Shown one piece after another: positions 26,624-35,032 of a stretch of DNA of 64,000 nucleotides. The stretch is from positions 43,329 through 107,328 of the forward strand of contig CALUTY010000014.1 in the NCBI GenBank assembly GCA_944323825.1. Direction: 5' to 3'. The position numbers and the translations under genes were made by a program. Below the pieces are notes generated by a model. That model made no database searches. It was given only the letters and a program-made list of their open reading frames with translations, and was not told where the DNA came from. The stretch is from an uncultured Bacteroidales bacterium. GTDB lineage: Bacteria > Bacteroidota > Bacteroidia > Bacteroidales > UBA932. How positions within the stretch are numbered: position 1 is the first letter of the stretch; each line of letters starts with the position of its first letter.

Positions 26624-27349
26624 ATGGAAGAAGACAAGAAGATTATTCCGTGCCATGTGTCAATAATCATGGACGGGAACGGCCGATGGGCCGGTGAACG
26701 CGGCAAGGAGCGCGTGTTCGGACATGCTGCGGGGGTTGAAAGTGTCCGTGCATGCACTGAAGCAGCCGTGGAGGAAGGTGTGAAATACCTTTCGCTGTTT
26801 GCTTTTTCGGAGGAGAACTGGGGTCGCCCCGAAGATGAGGTCCATACTCTGATGGAACTGATGGTCAAGGCGATGAAGGAAGAGCTTCCTACGCTGATGA
26901 AAAATGATGTGAGGTTCGTCGTTCTCGGCAACAGGGGGCGTCTTTCGGATTCCCTGAATGCAATGATTGACGACTGTATGCAGACGACTGCATCCAACGG
27001 CAGGCTTACCCTTGTAATTTTCCTGAGCTACAGCGGGAAATGGGATATCCTGCAGGCCGCCAGAGGACTTTTGGAGGAGCTGGCCGGGCATCCGGAAAGG
27101 AAGGACGAACTTCTCGGAATGGATATCACGGAGTTCGGTAAGCGTCTCGTTACTGCGGACATTCCTGATCCGGACCTTATAATCCGGACTTCGGGTGAAT
27201 GCCGCCTGAGCAATTACATGCTTTGGCAGGCCGCCTATTCAGAGTTCATCTTCACGGATGTGCTCTGGCCGGATTTCCGTAAGCCGGAGTTCCGTGCCGC
27301 CCTTGCAGAGTATGCAAAACGGGACAGACGGTATGGAAAAGTTAAATAA
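26624..27349 (+). CDS. uppS: Isoprenyl transferase (undecaprenyl diphosphate synthase)
   Basis: The 241-residue cis-prenyltransferase has HVSIIMDGNGRWAGERG with the catalytic Asp, GHAAGVESVRACTEAA, LSLFAFSEENWGRP and the C-terminal DLIIRTSGECRLSNYMLWQ and YSEFIFTDVLWPDF blocks. It makes the lipid carrier for peptidoglycan and surface glycans in the cytoplasmic membrane. Motif order and length are normal. Confidence 0.97.
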   Translation: MEEDKKIIPCHVSIIMDGNGRWAGERGKERVFGHAAGVESVRACTEAAVEEGVKYLSLFAFSEENWGRPEDEVHTLMELMVKAMKEELPTLMKNDVRFVVLGNRGRLSDSLNAMIDDCMQTTASNGRLTLVIFLSYSGKWDILQAARGLLEELAGHPERKDELLGMDITEFGKRLVTADIPDPDLIIRTSGECRLSNYMLWQAAYSEFIFTDVLWPDFRKPEFRAALAEYAKRDRRYGKVK

Positions 27350-27383
27350 ATGCTTATATTTGCACCTTTAATGCTTATATTTG
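27350..27383 (+). promoter_or_regulatory. Tandem -7 promoter elements before bamA
   Basis: The 13-base sequence atgcttatatttg occurs twice (27350-27362 and 27371-27383), each containing TATATTTG (TAnnTTTG). They lie 38 and 59 bases before the bamA start codon and could give two transcription starts. Confidence 0.55.
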
Positions 27384-27420
27384 TGTCTTTGAGTTAGATG
27401 ATTGAAAAAGAAGAGAAGAG

Positions 27421-30009
27421 ATGAGATTACGCCGAACAGTCTTTCTTATACTTTTGACTGTACTGTCTTTCCCCGCATTGGCGCAGCTGAAGCAGAGTGA
27501 AATAACGGTAGACTACAATAATCCGCAGAAATATATTGTCGGAGGGGTTGAGGTGGAGGGAAACCATTACTTCGGTCCTGACCAGATAATCCAGCTGACA
27601 GGACTTCAGAAAGGGCTGGAAGTGACTGTCCCGAGCGACGACATGTCGTCAATAGTGAACCGGCTCTGGCTGCAGCGCTATTTTGAGGATGTGGCTGTGG
27701 TCATTGATTCCATAGCACCGTCAAGGGACACCGCCTTCTTCAAGATATGCATCACAGAGCGGCCGAGGGTTTCCAGATGGACATTCTCCGGAGTCAAGTC
27801 CGGCGAGCAGAAGGAGCTCATGGAGCGCCTCAATCTGCGCAGGGGTGGTGAATTTTCTGATTATGTGGCGAAGACGGCCACCGACATCATCAAGAGATAT
27901 TACAAGGAAAAGGGCTTTCTCCTCACTGAAGTGGATGTCCAGACCAAAAGGGACACACTGGTAAAAAGTGCCATAAGGGTCAATTTTGCGGTTGACAGGA
28001 AGCAGAAGGTAAAGATAAAGAAGATCACTTTCCAGGGCAATGACAATGTGAAGGAGACCAAGCTGGTGCGCTCAATGAAGAAGACCAAGGATGCCAGGCT
28101 TATCAATTTCTTCAGTTCCAAGAAGTTCAATGAAAAGGAATATGTCAACGACAAGCGCAGCCTGATAAGTGCCTTCAACGAGGCCGGATTCCGGGACGCA
28201 AGAATCCTTAAGGACACCATGTATTATGTGGAGCCTAACCGGCTTCAGATAGACTTCGTGGTGGACGAGGGACAGCGCTACTATTTCCGTAACATCACCT
28301 GGACCGGAAATTCCGTCTATTCGTCCGAGACCCTCAACGGCATCCTCATGATCAAGAAGGGCGATGTCTATGACGTGGTCACCATGGAGAAGCGTCTGTT
28401 CGGAGGCGGCAAGCAGAATGAATACGATGTCTCCAAGCTTTACAGGGACAACGGATATCTCTTCTTCAACCTCCAGCCTGTGGAACTGAACATAGTGGGC
28501 GACTCCGTGGATGTGGAGATGCGCATCGTGGAGGGCAAGCCTGCAACATTGAACAACATCATCATCAACGGCAACGACCTCACCAACGAGAGGGTGGTGC
28601 GCCGTCAGATTTTCACCCGTCCGGGCTATCTCTTCAGCCAGACCGACTTCGAGAGGTCCATCAGGGAAATCGCTTCCATGGGGCAGTTCGACCCTGAGGC
28701 CATTGCGGACCCGTCCAAAGGATATTCCATCATCCCTAACCAGCTCGACAACACAGTGGACATCGTCTACAATGTGACCGAGAAGCCTTCAAGTACACTC
28801 GAACTTTCCGGAGGATGGGGAGGAAACACTTTCGTGGCGACGGTCGGCGTCAGCTTCAACAACTTCTCCACCAGAAGGCTCTTTGACAAGTCAGCATGGC
28901 GTCCGGTGCCTTTGGGTGATGCCCAGAACCTTTCTCTCAGGTTCCAGACCAACGGTACCTATTATACCAGCCTTTCGGCCAGTTTCATGGAGCCGTGGCT
29001 GTTCGGAAAGAAACCTACATCGCTGAGCATATCGGCATACTATACGAGACAGACCAATTCATACATCGCGTTCAACATCCTGAACAATGATGAATTCATG
29101 GAGGTGTACGGACTTGCGGCCGGAATAGGAACGAGGCTCAAATGGCCTGACAACTATTTCGTGCTGTACAACCAGCTGAGCTGGCAGACATACCGTCTGC
29201 AGAACTGGAACTACAACTTCCTGTTCAACACCGGTATCTCCCACAACCTCAGCTACACAGTCAGTCTCTCCAGAACTTCCACTGACCAGCAGATATATCC
29301 GCGTCAGGGCTCCGAGTTCAGCCTTTCTCTCCAGCTTACACCTCCTTATTCCCTTCTCAGGAAAAAGAACAAGGGAGTGCTTGACGAGAACGGCAACCCT
29401 ACACGGGTCTCCAACTGGCGTGACATCGACTATAACCTGCAGTCATCCGAGGACCGGTACAAATGGATAGAATACCACAAATGGTCTTTCAGGGGAGCCA
29501 TATACACCAAGCTTGTCGGAGACCTCGTGCTCATGGCAAGGGCGCAGTTCGGGTATCTGGGATATTACAACAGGAACTGGGGCTATTCACCGTTCGAGGG
29601 CTTCCTCCTCGGTGGAGACGGAATGTCGGGCTACAACACATACGGTACCGAGGTGATTTCACTGCGCGGATACGAGAACTACTCCCTTACTCCTCAGGTC
29701 ATTGCCCCGTACAGTTCCGGCAGCTATGCATATTCCGGAAACGTGTATGACAAGTTTACCGTGGAGCTCCGTTATCCTGTGGTCCTCCAGCCGCAGTCCA
29801 CGATTTTCGCCCTCATCTTCCTTGAAGGCGGTAACTGCTGGTCTGACATCCGGGACTTCAATCCGTTCCAGATCAAGCGTTCAGCCGGTGTCGGCGTGAG
29901 GGTCTACCTGCCGATGATCGGACTCCTAGGAGTTGACTGGGGCTACGGATTCGATGATCCTACATACGGCGGAAGCCAGTTCCACTTCGTCATCGGACAG
30001 CAGTTCTGA
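27421..30009 (+). CDS. bamA: Outer membrane protein assembly factor BamA
   Basis: The 862-residue Omp85 protein has a cleavable signal peptide (to about residue 21, ALAQ), five POTRA-like repeats (residues ~30-440; e.g. YIVGGVEVEGNHYFGPDQI, VKIKKITFQGNDNVKETKL, YYFRNITWTGNSVYSSE) and a C-terminal barrel with the lid-region motif in GGDGMSGYNTYGTEVISLRGY (quoted in part) and a terminal Phe (FVIGQQF). It catalyses insertion of beta-barrel proteins such as the SusC at 49.8 kb. Its stop codon lies in the arm of a palindromic repeat. Confidence 0.96.
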   Translation: MRLRRTVFLILLTVLSFPALAQLKQSEITVDYNNPQKYIVGGVEVEGNHYFGPDQIIQLTGLQKGLEVTVPSDDMSSIVNRLWLQRYFEDVAVVIDSIAPSRDTAFFKICITERPRVSRWTFSGVKSGEQKELMERLNLRRGGEFSDYVAKTATDIIKRYYKEKGFLLTEVDVQTKRDTLVKSAIRVNFAVDRKQKVKIKKITFQGNDNVKETKLVRSMKKTKDARLINFFSSKKFNEKEYVNDKRSLISAFNEAGFRDARILKDTMYYVEPNRLQIDFVVDEGQRYYFRNITWTGNSVYSSETLNGILMIKKGDVYDVVTMEKRLFGGGKQNEYDVSKLYRDNGYLFFNLQPVELNIVGDSVDVEMRIVEGKPATLNNIIINGNDLTNERVVRRQIFTRPGYLFSQTDFERSIREIASMGQFDPEAIADPSKGYSIIPNQLDNTVDIVYNVTEKPSSTLELSGGWGGNTFVATVGVSFNNFSTRRLFDKSAWRPVPLGDAQNLSLRFQTNGTYYTSLSASFMEPWLFGKKPTSLSISAYYTRQTNSYIAFNILNNDEFMEVYGLAAGIGTRLKWPDNYFVLYNQLSWQTYRLQNWNYNFLFNTGISHNLSYTVSLSRTSTDQQIYPRQGSEFSLSLQLTPPYSLLRKKNKGVLDENGNPTRVSNWRDIDYNLQSSEDRYKWIEYHKWSFRGAIYTKLVGDLVLMARAQFGYLGYYNRNWGYSPFEGFLLGGDGMSGYNTYGTEVISLRGYENYSLTPQVIAPYSSGSYAYSGNVYDKFTVELRYPVVLQPQSTIFALIFLEGGNCWSDIRDFNPFQIKRSAGVGVRVYLPMIGLLGVDWGYGFDDPTYGGSQFHFVIGQQF

Positions 30010-30055
30010 CGAATTCCCTGGTGCTGAGTATAACAAATTCATCGGACTGACATTA
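30005..30055. repeat. Palindromic intergenic repeat, copy 2 (after bamA)
   Basis: Arms tctgacgaatt (30005-30015) and aattcatcgga (30036-30046) match copy 1 at 25,732 with a few changes, one of which keeps pairing as G-U. The loop again starts ccctgg and the tail again reads ctgac-ttaa. The first arm includes the bamA stop codon. Confidence 0.6.
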
Positions 30056-30097
30056 ATTAAGGAAACAATTGGAAAGAATAAATAAACAACAGACATT

Positions 30098-30676
30098 ATG
30101 AAAAAGACAATCATGATTGCTGCGGCCATAGTGCTTGCATGTACGGCTGCTTCAGCACAGACACTCAAATTCGCGCATGTCAATTTCGGCGAGCTGGTGC
30201 AGCTCATGCCGGAAATGGATTCTGCGAGGGTGCAGATTGACGCTGCATCCAGGGAGACACAGGAAACCTACCAGAGCATGATGATGGAGTTCCAGAACAA
30301 ATATCAGGAATATCAGCAGAAACAGTCCACATGGACTCCTGCAGTAAGGGGCACCAAGGAAAAGGAGCTCGGGGATATCCAGACCCGCATCCAGGAGTTC
30401 GAACAGGCAAGCCAGCAGGATTTGGCCCAGCTTCAGAACACCCTGATGGCACCTATCTACCAGAAGGCACAGGACAAGGTGCATGAACTCGCAAAGGCCC
30501 AGGGCGTAATCTATGTGTTTGATTCATCTTCGCTGCTTTATGTGGATTCAGCACAGAGCACTGACCTTACTCCGGCTGCAAGGGAGGCTCTCAACATTCC
30601 TGCAGACAGGACACTGGAGTCGCTCCAGGCAGAGCTTCAGGCGCAGGCCCAGGCAGCTGCGGCTCAGCAGCAGTAG
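30098..30676 (+). CDS. skp: OmpH/Skp-family periplasmic chaperone
   Basis: The 192-residue protein has a cleavable signal peptide (IVLACTAASAQ), a first strand LKFAHVNFGELVQLMP, a long Gln/Glu-rich coiled coil (residues ~40-130), the closing strands VIYVFDSSSLLYVD, and a Gln/Ala tail. This is the Skp plan. Location right after bamA is the usual Bacteroidetes arrangement and links it to delivery of outer membrane proteins to BamA. Its 3' end overlaps the convergent aroK by 13 bases. Confidence 0.92.
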   Translation: MKKTIMIAAAIVLACTAASAQTLKFAHVNFGELVQLMPEMDSARVQIDAASRETQETYQSMMMEFQNKYQEYQQKQSTWTPAVRGTKEKELGDIQTRIQEFEQASQQDLAQLQNTLMAPIYQKAQDKVHELAKAQGVIYVFDSSSLLYVDSAQSTDLTPAAREALNIPADRTLESLQAELQAQAQAAAAQQQ

Positions 30677-31299
30677 GGGAGTGAAAGTGCAGCCTTTTCC
30701 GCTGCCTGCCTGAAATCAAGGCCGTCGATGTCGATGATCAGATGTGCGGTCTTTTCGTAGATGGCGGAACGGACGGACATAAGCTCTGAAATACGTTTAC
30801 GGAGGGTTTCTGATGATGTTTCAGAACCCTCCTTTTCTTTTCCATCCGCTTCGGCGCTTTCCGTGGCAGATTCCGTTCCGGTATGCGTGCTGTTTCCCTT
30901 GATTTTTCCGGTGAGCATTGGCCGCCCTTCAAAGTTACCTTCAAGATTGTGCACGAGTGTGTCGATTCCGGCCCTGAGATAGATGCAGAATGTGTCCCGG
31001 TGGACCATTTCTGTGCATTCAGGCGTGGTGAGCGTGCCTCCGCCGAGAGAGAGCACAATGATGCCGTCCGCGGATGTTTTTCCGGTCTGTACGGCCAATG
31101 TTTCCGAGAGGCATTCCTTTTCAATGGCACGGAAGGATGCTTCACCGTCTTCCGCGAATATTTCCGTGATTTTGCGTCCCGAGCGGGTTTCCACCAGTGT
31201 GTCAAGGTCGATGAATGTCCCGGAAAGCATTCCGGCGAGCACTTTCCCCACGCTGCTCTTCCCGCAGCCCATGAATCCTGTAAGGGCTATTATGCGCAT
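30664..31299 (-). CDS. aroK: Shikimate kinase with an acidic/Ser-Thr insert
   Basis: The 211-residue protein starts with the Walker A loop GFMGCGKSS (residues 8-16), the shikimate-binding DLD (31-33), SFRAIEKE with conserved Arg, LGGGT and RPML (126-129). It phosphorylates shikimate in aromatic amino acid synthesis. The family is usually about 170-175 residues; here about 35 extra residues rich in Ser, Thr, Glu and Lys (132-166) lie in the mobile lid region between RPML and the YEKTA helix. It follows the topoisomerase gene by 14 bases. Confidence 0.92.
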   Translation of the reverse strand: MRIIALTGFMGCGKSSVGKVLAGMLSGTFIDLDTLVETRSGRKITEIFAEDGEASFRAIEKECLSETLAVQTGKTSADGIIVLSLGGGTLTTPECTEMVHRDTFCIYLRAGIDTLVHNLEGNFEGRPMLTGKIKGNSTHTGTESATESAEADGKEKEGSETSSETLRKRISELMSVRSAIYEKTAHLIIDIDGLDFRQAAEKAALSLPYCC

Positions 31300-31313
31300 G
31301 CCTTTCAGTTCTT

Positions 31314-34061
31314 TTAGAACAGGCTCAGCTGCCCGTCATCCTCTTCCGGGTCCGTATAGTCCATATCCGGCATTTCCGGGAGATCTTCCGCCTTTCCGCT
31401 GCCGTCGGTCATGACAGGCTCGGCAGGAGTTTCCTCAATCTCATCCTCCGGCCTGACTATAGGCTCTATGAACATGGCTTCCTTGACCTCGTAAGGGCTT
31501 GCCTTCTTGCCTTTGGCCTGCAGCCCCTTCTTGGCGATGAACAGTTCGGCGTCAATCTTTTCAGCCTCCCTGTGCTCATGCTTCCCGCCGAAGACAATCT
31601 CTATCTGCGGATGCCTGTCGTCGGAAATGTCCACGAGCCATGAGCCTTTTTCGTCGGAAATGAATGTGCGGGTGGTGTTGTCGCTCGTTTCGAATGAGAA
31701 ACGCTTGATATAGATGCTGTCCTGCTTTCCTCCGAAATGGTAGATGGCTGTCCAGGTCTTGCCCGGGTCGAATTTCTCCAGCCTGAGCAGCTCTCCCTGA
31801 TACCTGTTGCTCAGATCAAAGGAGGTGGTGTAATATGTCCCGTCCTTGAATATGGCGAGGATATGGTCTTCGCTGCCGAACTGGCCGAGATATCTGCCCC
31901 TTCCGTCTTCGTTGAGGCGGTTGATGTCCTCGTCGAACCAGATGTCCTTCCCTCCTATGGTGGAGATTCCCTTCGATTTCAGGGTGATCTTCCTTATGGC
32001 ATTCTTGGAGACAAGGTTGCCCCTGGATGCCCTGCCCTTTATGAGAAGCTTGGAGAAGTCGTATTCATCGCTGCTTTTCTTCAGCTTCGGCTTCGGCACG
32101 AAACTGATGCGTACGGTTTCCGCCTCGCCGTTCGGATTGGCGGAGAACCACAGGATGGTGGAGCCGGGAGTGCCCTGGGTGAGATCATATTCCTTGTCCC
32201 TTGTGATGCTGGTCACAGAGAACCTCTTGGCGTAGCTCACAGGGCTCTTTCCCTCCCGGTATATGGCATTGTATATGGTCCTGGTGTCGTTCCTGTCGAA
32301 GACTGCCACATGGATGATGTCCTTGCCCATGAAGGCCTTGTCGCTGACTTTCGTGACCTTGTATTTGCCGTCCTTGTGGAAGACGATGATTTCGGAGAGG
32401 TCGGAGCAGTCGCAGACATATTCGGCATTGTCCTCCTTCTTGAGGTTGATGCCCACGAAGCCTTCCGCCATGTTGGCGTACAGCTTGGCGTTGTTGTTCA
32501 CCACGCGGGTCACTTCTATGGACTCGAAATTGACTATCTCGGTGAGCCTCGGCCAGTCCTTGCCGTATTTCTTCTTCAGGTTCTTGAAGTAGTTTATGGT
32601 GAACTCCGTCAGGTGTTCGAGGTGATTGGAGATTTCGGCCATTTCCTCCTCTATCCCGCGAAGCTTCTCGTCCATGGCCTTGGCGTCGAACTTGGATATC
32701 TTCCTCACCGGCTTTTCCACCAGCTTGGTGATGTCGTCCATGACGATTTCCCGCCGCACAAGGTCCTGGTATTTCTTCATTTCGGAAAATACCTTGGCCA
32801 GCTGCTCTTCCCAGGAGCCGAAGGACCTGTCCTCTAGTATCTTGTATATCCTGTTTTCGAAGAATATCCTTTCGAGCGAGCCGTAGTGCCAGTCTTCCGA
32901 AAGGTCGTCCAGCCTTATCTGGAGCTCCCTGCCGAGCAGCTCCATCGTATGCCTGGTGTTGTATCGCAGGATTTCCTCCACATCCAGAAACTGCGGCTTG
33001 TTGTCCACAATCACGCATGCGTTCGGGGATATGGACACCTCGCAGTCCGTGAAGGCATACAGGGCGTCTATGGTCTTGTCCGGGGACACGTCGTTCGGAA
33101 GGTGGATGACGATGTTCACATTTCCGGCAGTGAGGTCGTCTATCTTCCTTATCTTGATCTTCCCCTTCTCCTTTGCCTTCAGGATGGAGTCAATGACTAT
33201 ATGTGTGGTCTTCCCGAACGGGATTTCTGTGATGGCTATGGTGTTCTTGTCTAGCTTTTCTATACGGGCGCGTACCTTGACCGTCCCTCCGCGTCTGCCC
33301 TTGTTGTATTTGGAGCAGTCCGCATGTCCTCCGGTAGGGAAGTCCGGGTAGAGCTCGAAGTCCCGCCCTTCCAGAATGGCGACTGAGGCGTCCAGAAGTT
33401 CATTGAAATTGTGCGGAAGTATCTTCGATGCAAGTCCCACTGCAATTCCTTCTGCCCCTTGGGCGAGCAGGAGCGGGAATTTCACCGGAAGCTCCACCGG
33501 TTCCTGGTTCCTGCCGTCGTAGGAGTTCATCCATTCCGTCGTCTTCGGGTTGAAGACCACTTCCTTGGCAAACTTGCTCAGCCTGGCTTCAATGTATCGC
33601 GGGGCTGCATTGGCATCTCCCGTGAGGATGTTGCCCCAGTTTCCCTGGCAGTCTATGAGAAGGTTTTTCTGCCCCAGCTGGACCATTGCCCCAACGATGG
33701 AGGAGTCTCCATGGGGATGGTACTGCATGGCATGGCCGGCGAGGGTGGCGACCTTTATGAACGAGCCGTCGTCCTTTTCGCTCATGGAGTGCAGGACACG
33801 CCTCTGTACCGGCTTCAGCCCGTCGCCGATGTGAGGCACGGCCCTCTGGAGTATGACATACGAGGAATAATCCAGAAACCATTCCTTGAACATTCCAGAA
33901 AGCTTGTATTTCCGGCTGTCACCGTTCAGCAGCCTGTCGTATTTGCCGGACGGCTCACCTTCGGTGATTTCGCCTGCCGGCGTTTCAGCGTCCTGGCCTT
34001 CATCTGTCATCTCCTCCCCGATTTCTTCAGGGGTGAGGTCCATGTCGTCGTCCTTGCTCAT
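31314..34061 (-). CDS. parC: DNA topoisomerase IV subunit A (ParC/GyrA family)
   Basis: The 915-residue protein has an acidic N-terminal extension (~35 residues), then the type IIA breakage-reunion domain: YSSYVILQRAVPHIGDGLKPVQRRVLHSM (quoted in part), YHPHGDSSIVGAMVQLGQ, and the active-site tyrosine in APRYIEARLS. A coiled-coil region and a beta-pinwheel-like C terminus follow, with an acidic tail ending GQLSLF. It passes DNA through a double-strand break together with ParE. GyrA is the alternative; the divergent C-terminal domain without a clear GyrA box favours ParC. parE is not in the window. Confidence 0.88.
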   Translation of the reverse strand: MSKDDDMDLTPEEIGEEMTDEGQDAETPAGEITEGEPSGKYDRLLNGDSRKYKLSGMFKEWFLDYSSYVILQRAVPHIGDGLKPVQRRVLHSMSEKDDGSFIKVATLAGHAMQYHPHGDSSIVGAMVQLGQKNLLIDCQGNWGNILTGDANAAPRYIEARLSKFAKEVVFNPKTTEWMNSYDGRNQEPVELPVKFPLLLAQGAEGIAVGLASKILPHNFNELLDASVAILEGRDFELYPDFPTGGHADCSKYNKGRRGGTVKVRARIEKLDKNTIAITEIPFGKTTHIVIDSILKAKEKGKIKIRKIDDLTAGNVNIVIHLPNDVSPDKTIDALYAFTDCEVSISPNACVIVDNKPQFLDVEEILRYNTRHTMELLGRELQIRLDDLSEDWHYGSLERIFFENRIYKILEDRSFGSWEEQLAKVFSEMKKYQDLVRREIVMDDITKLVEKPVRKISKFDAKAMDEKLRGIEEEMAEISNHLEHLTEFTINYFKNLKKKYGKDWPRLTEIVNFESIEVTRVVNNNAKLYANMAEGFVGINLKKEDNAEYVCDCSDLSEIIVFHKDGKYKVTKVSDKAFMGKDIIHVAVFDRNDTRTIYNAIYREGKSPVSYAKRFSVTSITRDKEYDLTQGTPGSTILWFSANPNGEAETVRISFVPKPKLKKSSDEYDFSKLLIKGRASRGNLVSKNAIRKITLKSKGISTIGGKDIWFDEDINRLNEDGRGRYLGQFGSEDHILAIFKDGTYYTTSFDLSNRYQGELLRLEKFDPGKTWTAIYHFGGKQDSIYIKRFSFETSDNTTRTFISDEKGSWLVDISDDRHPQIEIVFGGKHEHREAEKIDAELFIAKKGLQAKGKKASPYEVKEAMFIEPIVRPEDEIEETPAEPVMTDGSGKAEDLPEMPDMDYTDPEEDDGQLSLF

Positions 34062-34103
34062 TTTTCAGATTTGATAATGTCATCCTGCCGTTATCCTGCG
34101 TTC

Positions 34104-35000
34104 TCAGAGTTCGTATCCGAACCTGCGCAGTTCCTTCCTGTTTTCCCTCCAGTCCGGGTCCACTTTCACGAACAGCTTGAGGAACACCTTCTTCTGGAAG
34201 AACTCCTCCATTTCGAGCCTGGCTTCCGTGCCGGTCTTTTTCATGGCGAGTCCGCCCTTGCCGATGAGGATGCCTTTCTGCGAGTCCCTCATCACATAGA
34301 TCACCGCGCTGATGTCATACCTGTCCTTCCCTTCCTTGAACTCCTCTATGACCACTTCGCAGCTGTACGGTATTTCCTGGCTGTAGTTCAGCAGGATTTT
34401 CTCCCTTATGATTTCCGATGCGAAGAACCTCAGGTTCCTGTCCGTGAACACATCCTTGTCATACCATGCCGGGGCTTCCGGAAGCCTTTCCAATATGGCA
34501 TCGAATATGTTGTCCAGATTGAACTTCTCCTTTGCGGAGGCCGGGAAGATCACAGCCTTCGGAAGCTGTTTCTCCCACTGGCACATCAGCTCCATGACAT
34601 GCTCCTGCGTGCTGACATCTATCTTGTTGATGACCACAATGACCGGGCAGTCTATCTTCTGGAGTTTCGCTATGTATTCGGCGTTCTTGTCCTGCTTTTC
34701 CACAACATCGGTGACATAGAGTATGATGTCCGCGTCACCTATTGCGGTGTCCACGAAGTTCATCATGTTCTGCTGCAGCCTGTAGTTCGGCTTCAGGATG
34801 CCCGGGGTGTCCGAATAGACTATCTGCCAGTCCTCCCCGTTCACTATGCCCATTATCCTGTGTCTTGTCGTCTGGGCCTTGGCCGTGACTATGGAAAGCT
34901 TTTCTCCTACAAGCGCATTCATAAGGGTGGATTTGCCGACATTCGGGTTGCCGATGATGTTGACAAATCCTGCCCTGTGTCTTTTTGGTGTATCACTCAT
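34104..35000 (-). CDS. era: GTPase Era
   Basis: The 298-residue protein has the G1 loop IGNPNVGKSTLMNALVG, switch AQTTRHRIMGI, G3 YSDTPG, G4 NKID, and a C-terminal KH domain (ILIGKGGLAMKKTGTEARLEMEEF, quoted in part) that binds 16S rRNA. Era assists 30S subunit maturation. It is followed 42 bases later by the topoisomerase gene and preceded by rluB (32-base gap). Confidence 0.97.
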   Translation of the reverse strand: MSDTPKRHRAGFVNIIGNPNVGKSTLMNALVGEKLSIVTAKAQTTRHRIMGIVNGEDWQIVYSDTPGILKPNYRLQQNMMNFVDTAIGDADIILYVTDVVEKQDKNAEYIAKLQKIDCPVIVVINKIDVSTQEHVMELMCQWEKQLPKAVIFPASAKEKFNLDNIFDAILERLPEAPAWYDKDVFTDRNLRFFASEIIREKILLNYSQEIPYSCEVVIEEFKEGKDRYDISAVIYVMRDSQKGILIGKGGLAMKKTGTEARLEMEEFFQKKVFLKLFVKVDPDWRENRKELRRFGYEL

Positions 35001-35032
35001 ATTGTGTTTCTGTCAATCAATATGCGCGGGAA

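Noticed and set aside
31737..32837. 366-residue open frame antisense to parC
   Set aside because: Mirror frame of the topoisomerase gene; composition follows codon bias of the opposite strand.
32185..33018. 277-residue minus-strand frame inside parC
   Set aside because: Same strand but other frame as parC; Gln/Arg-rich translation typical of a frameshift shadow.
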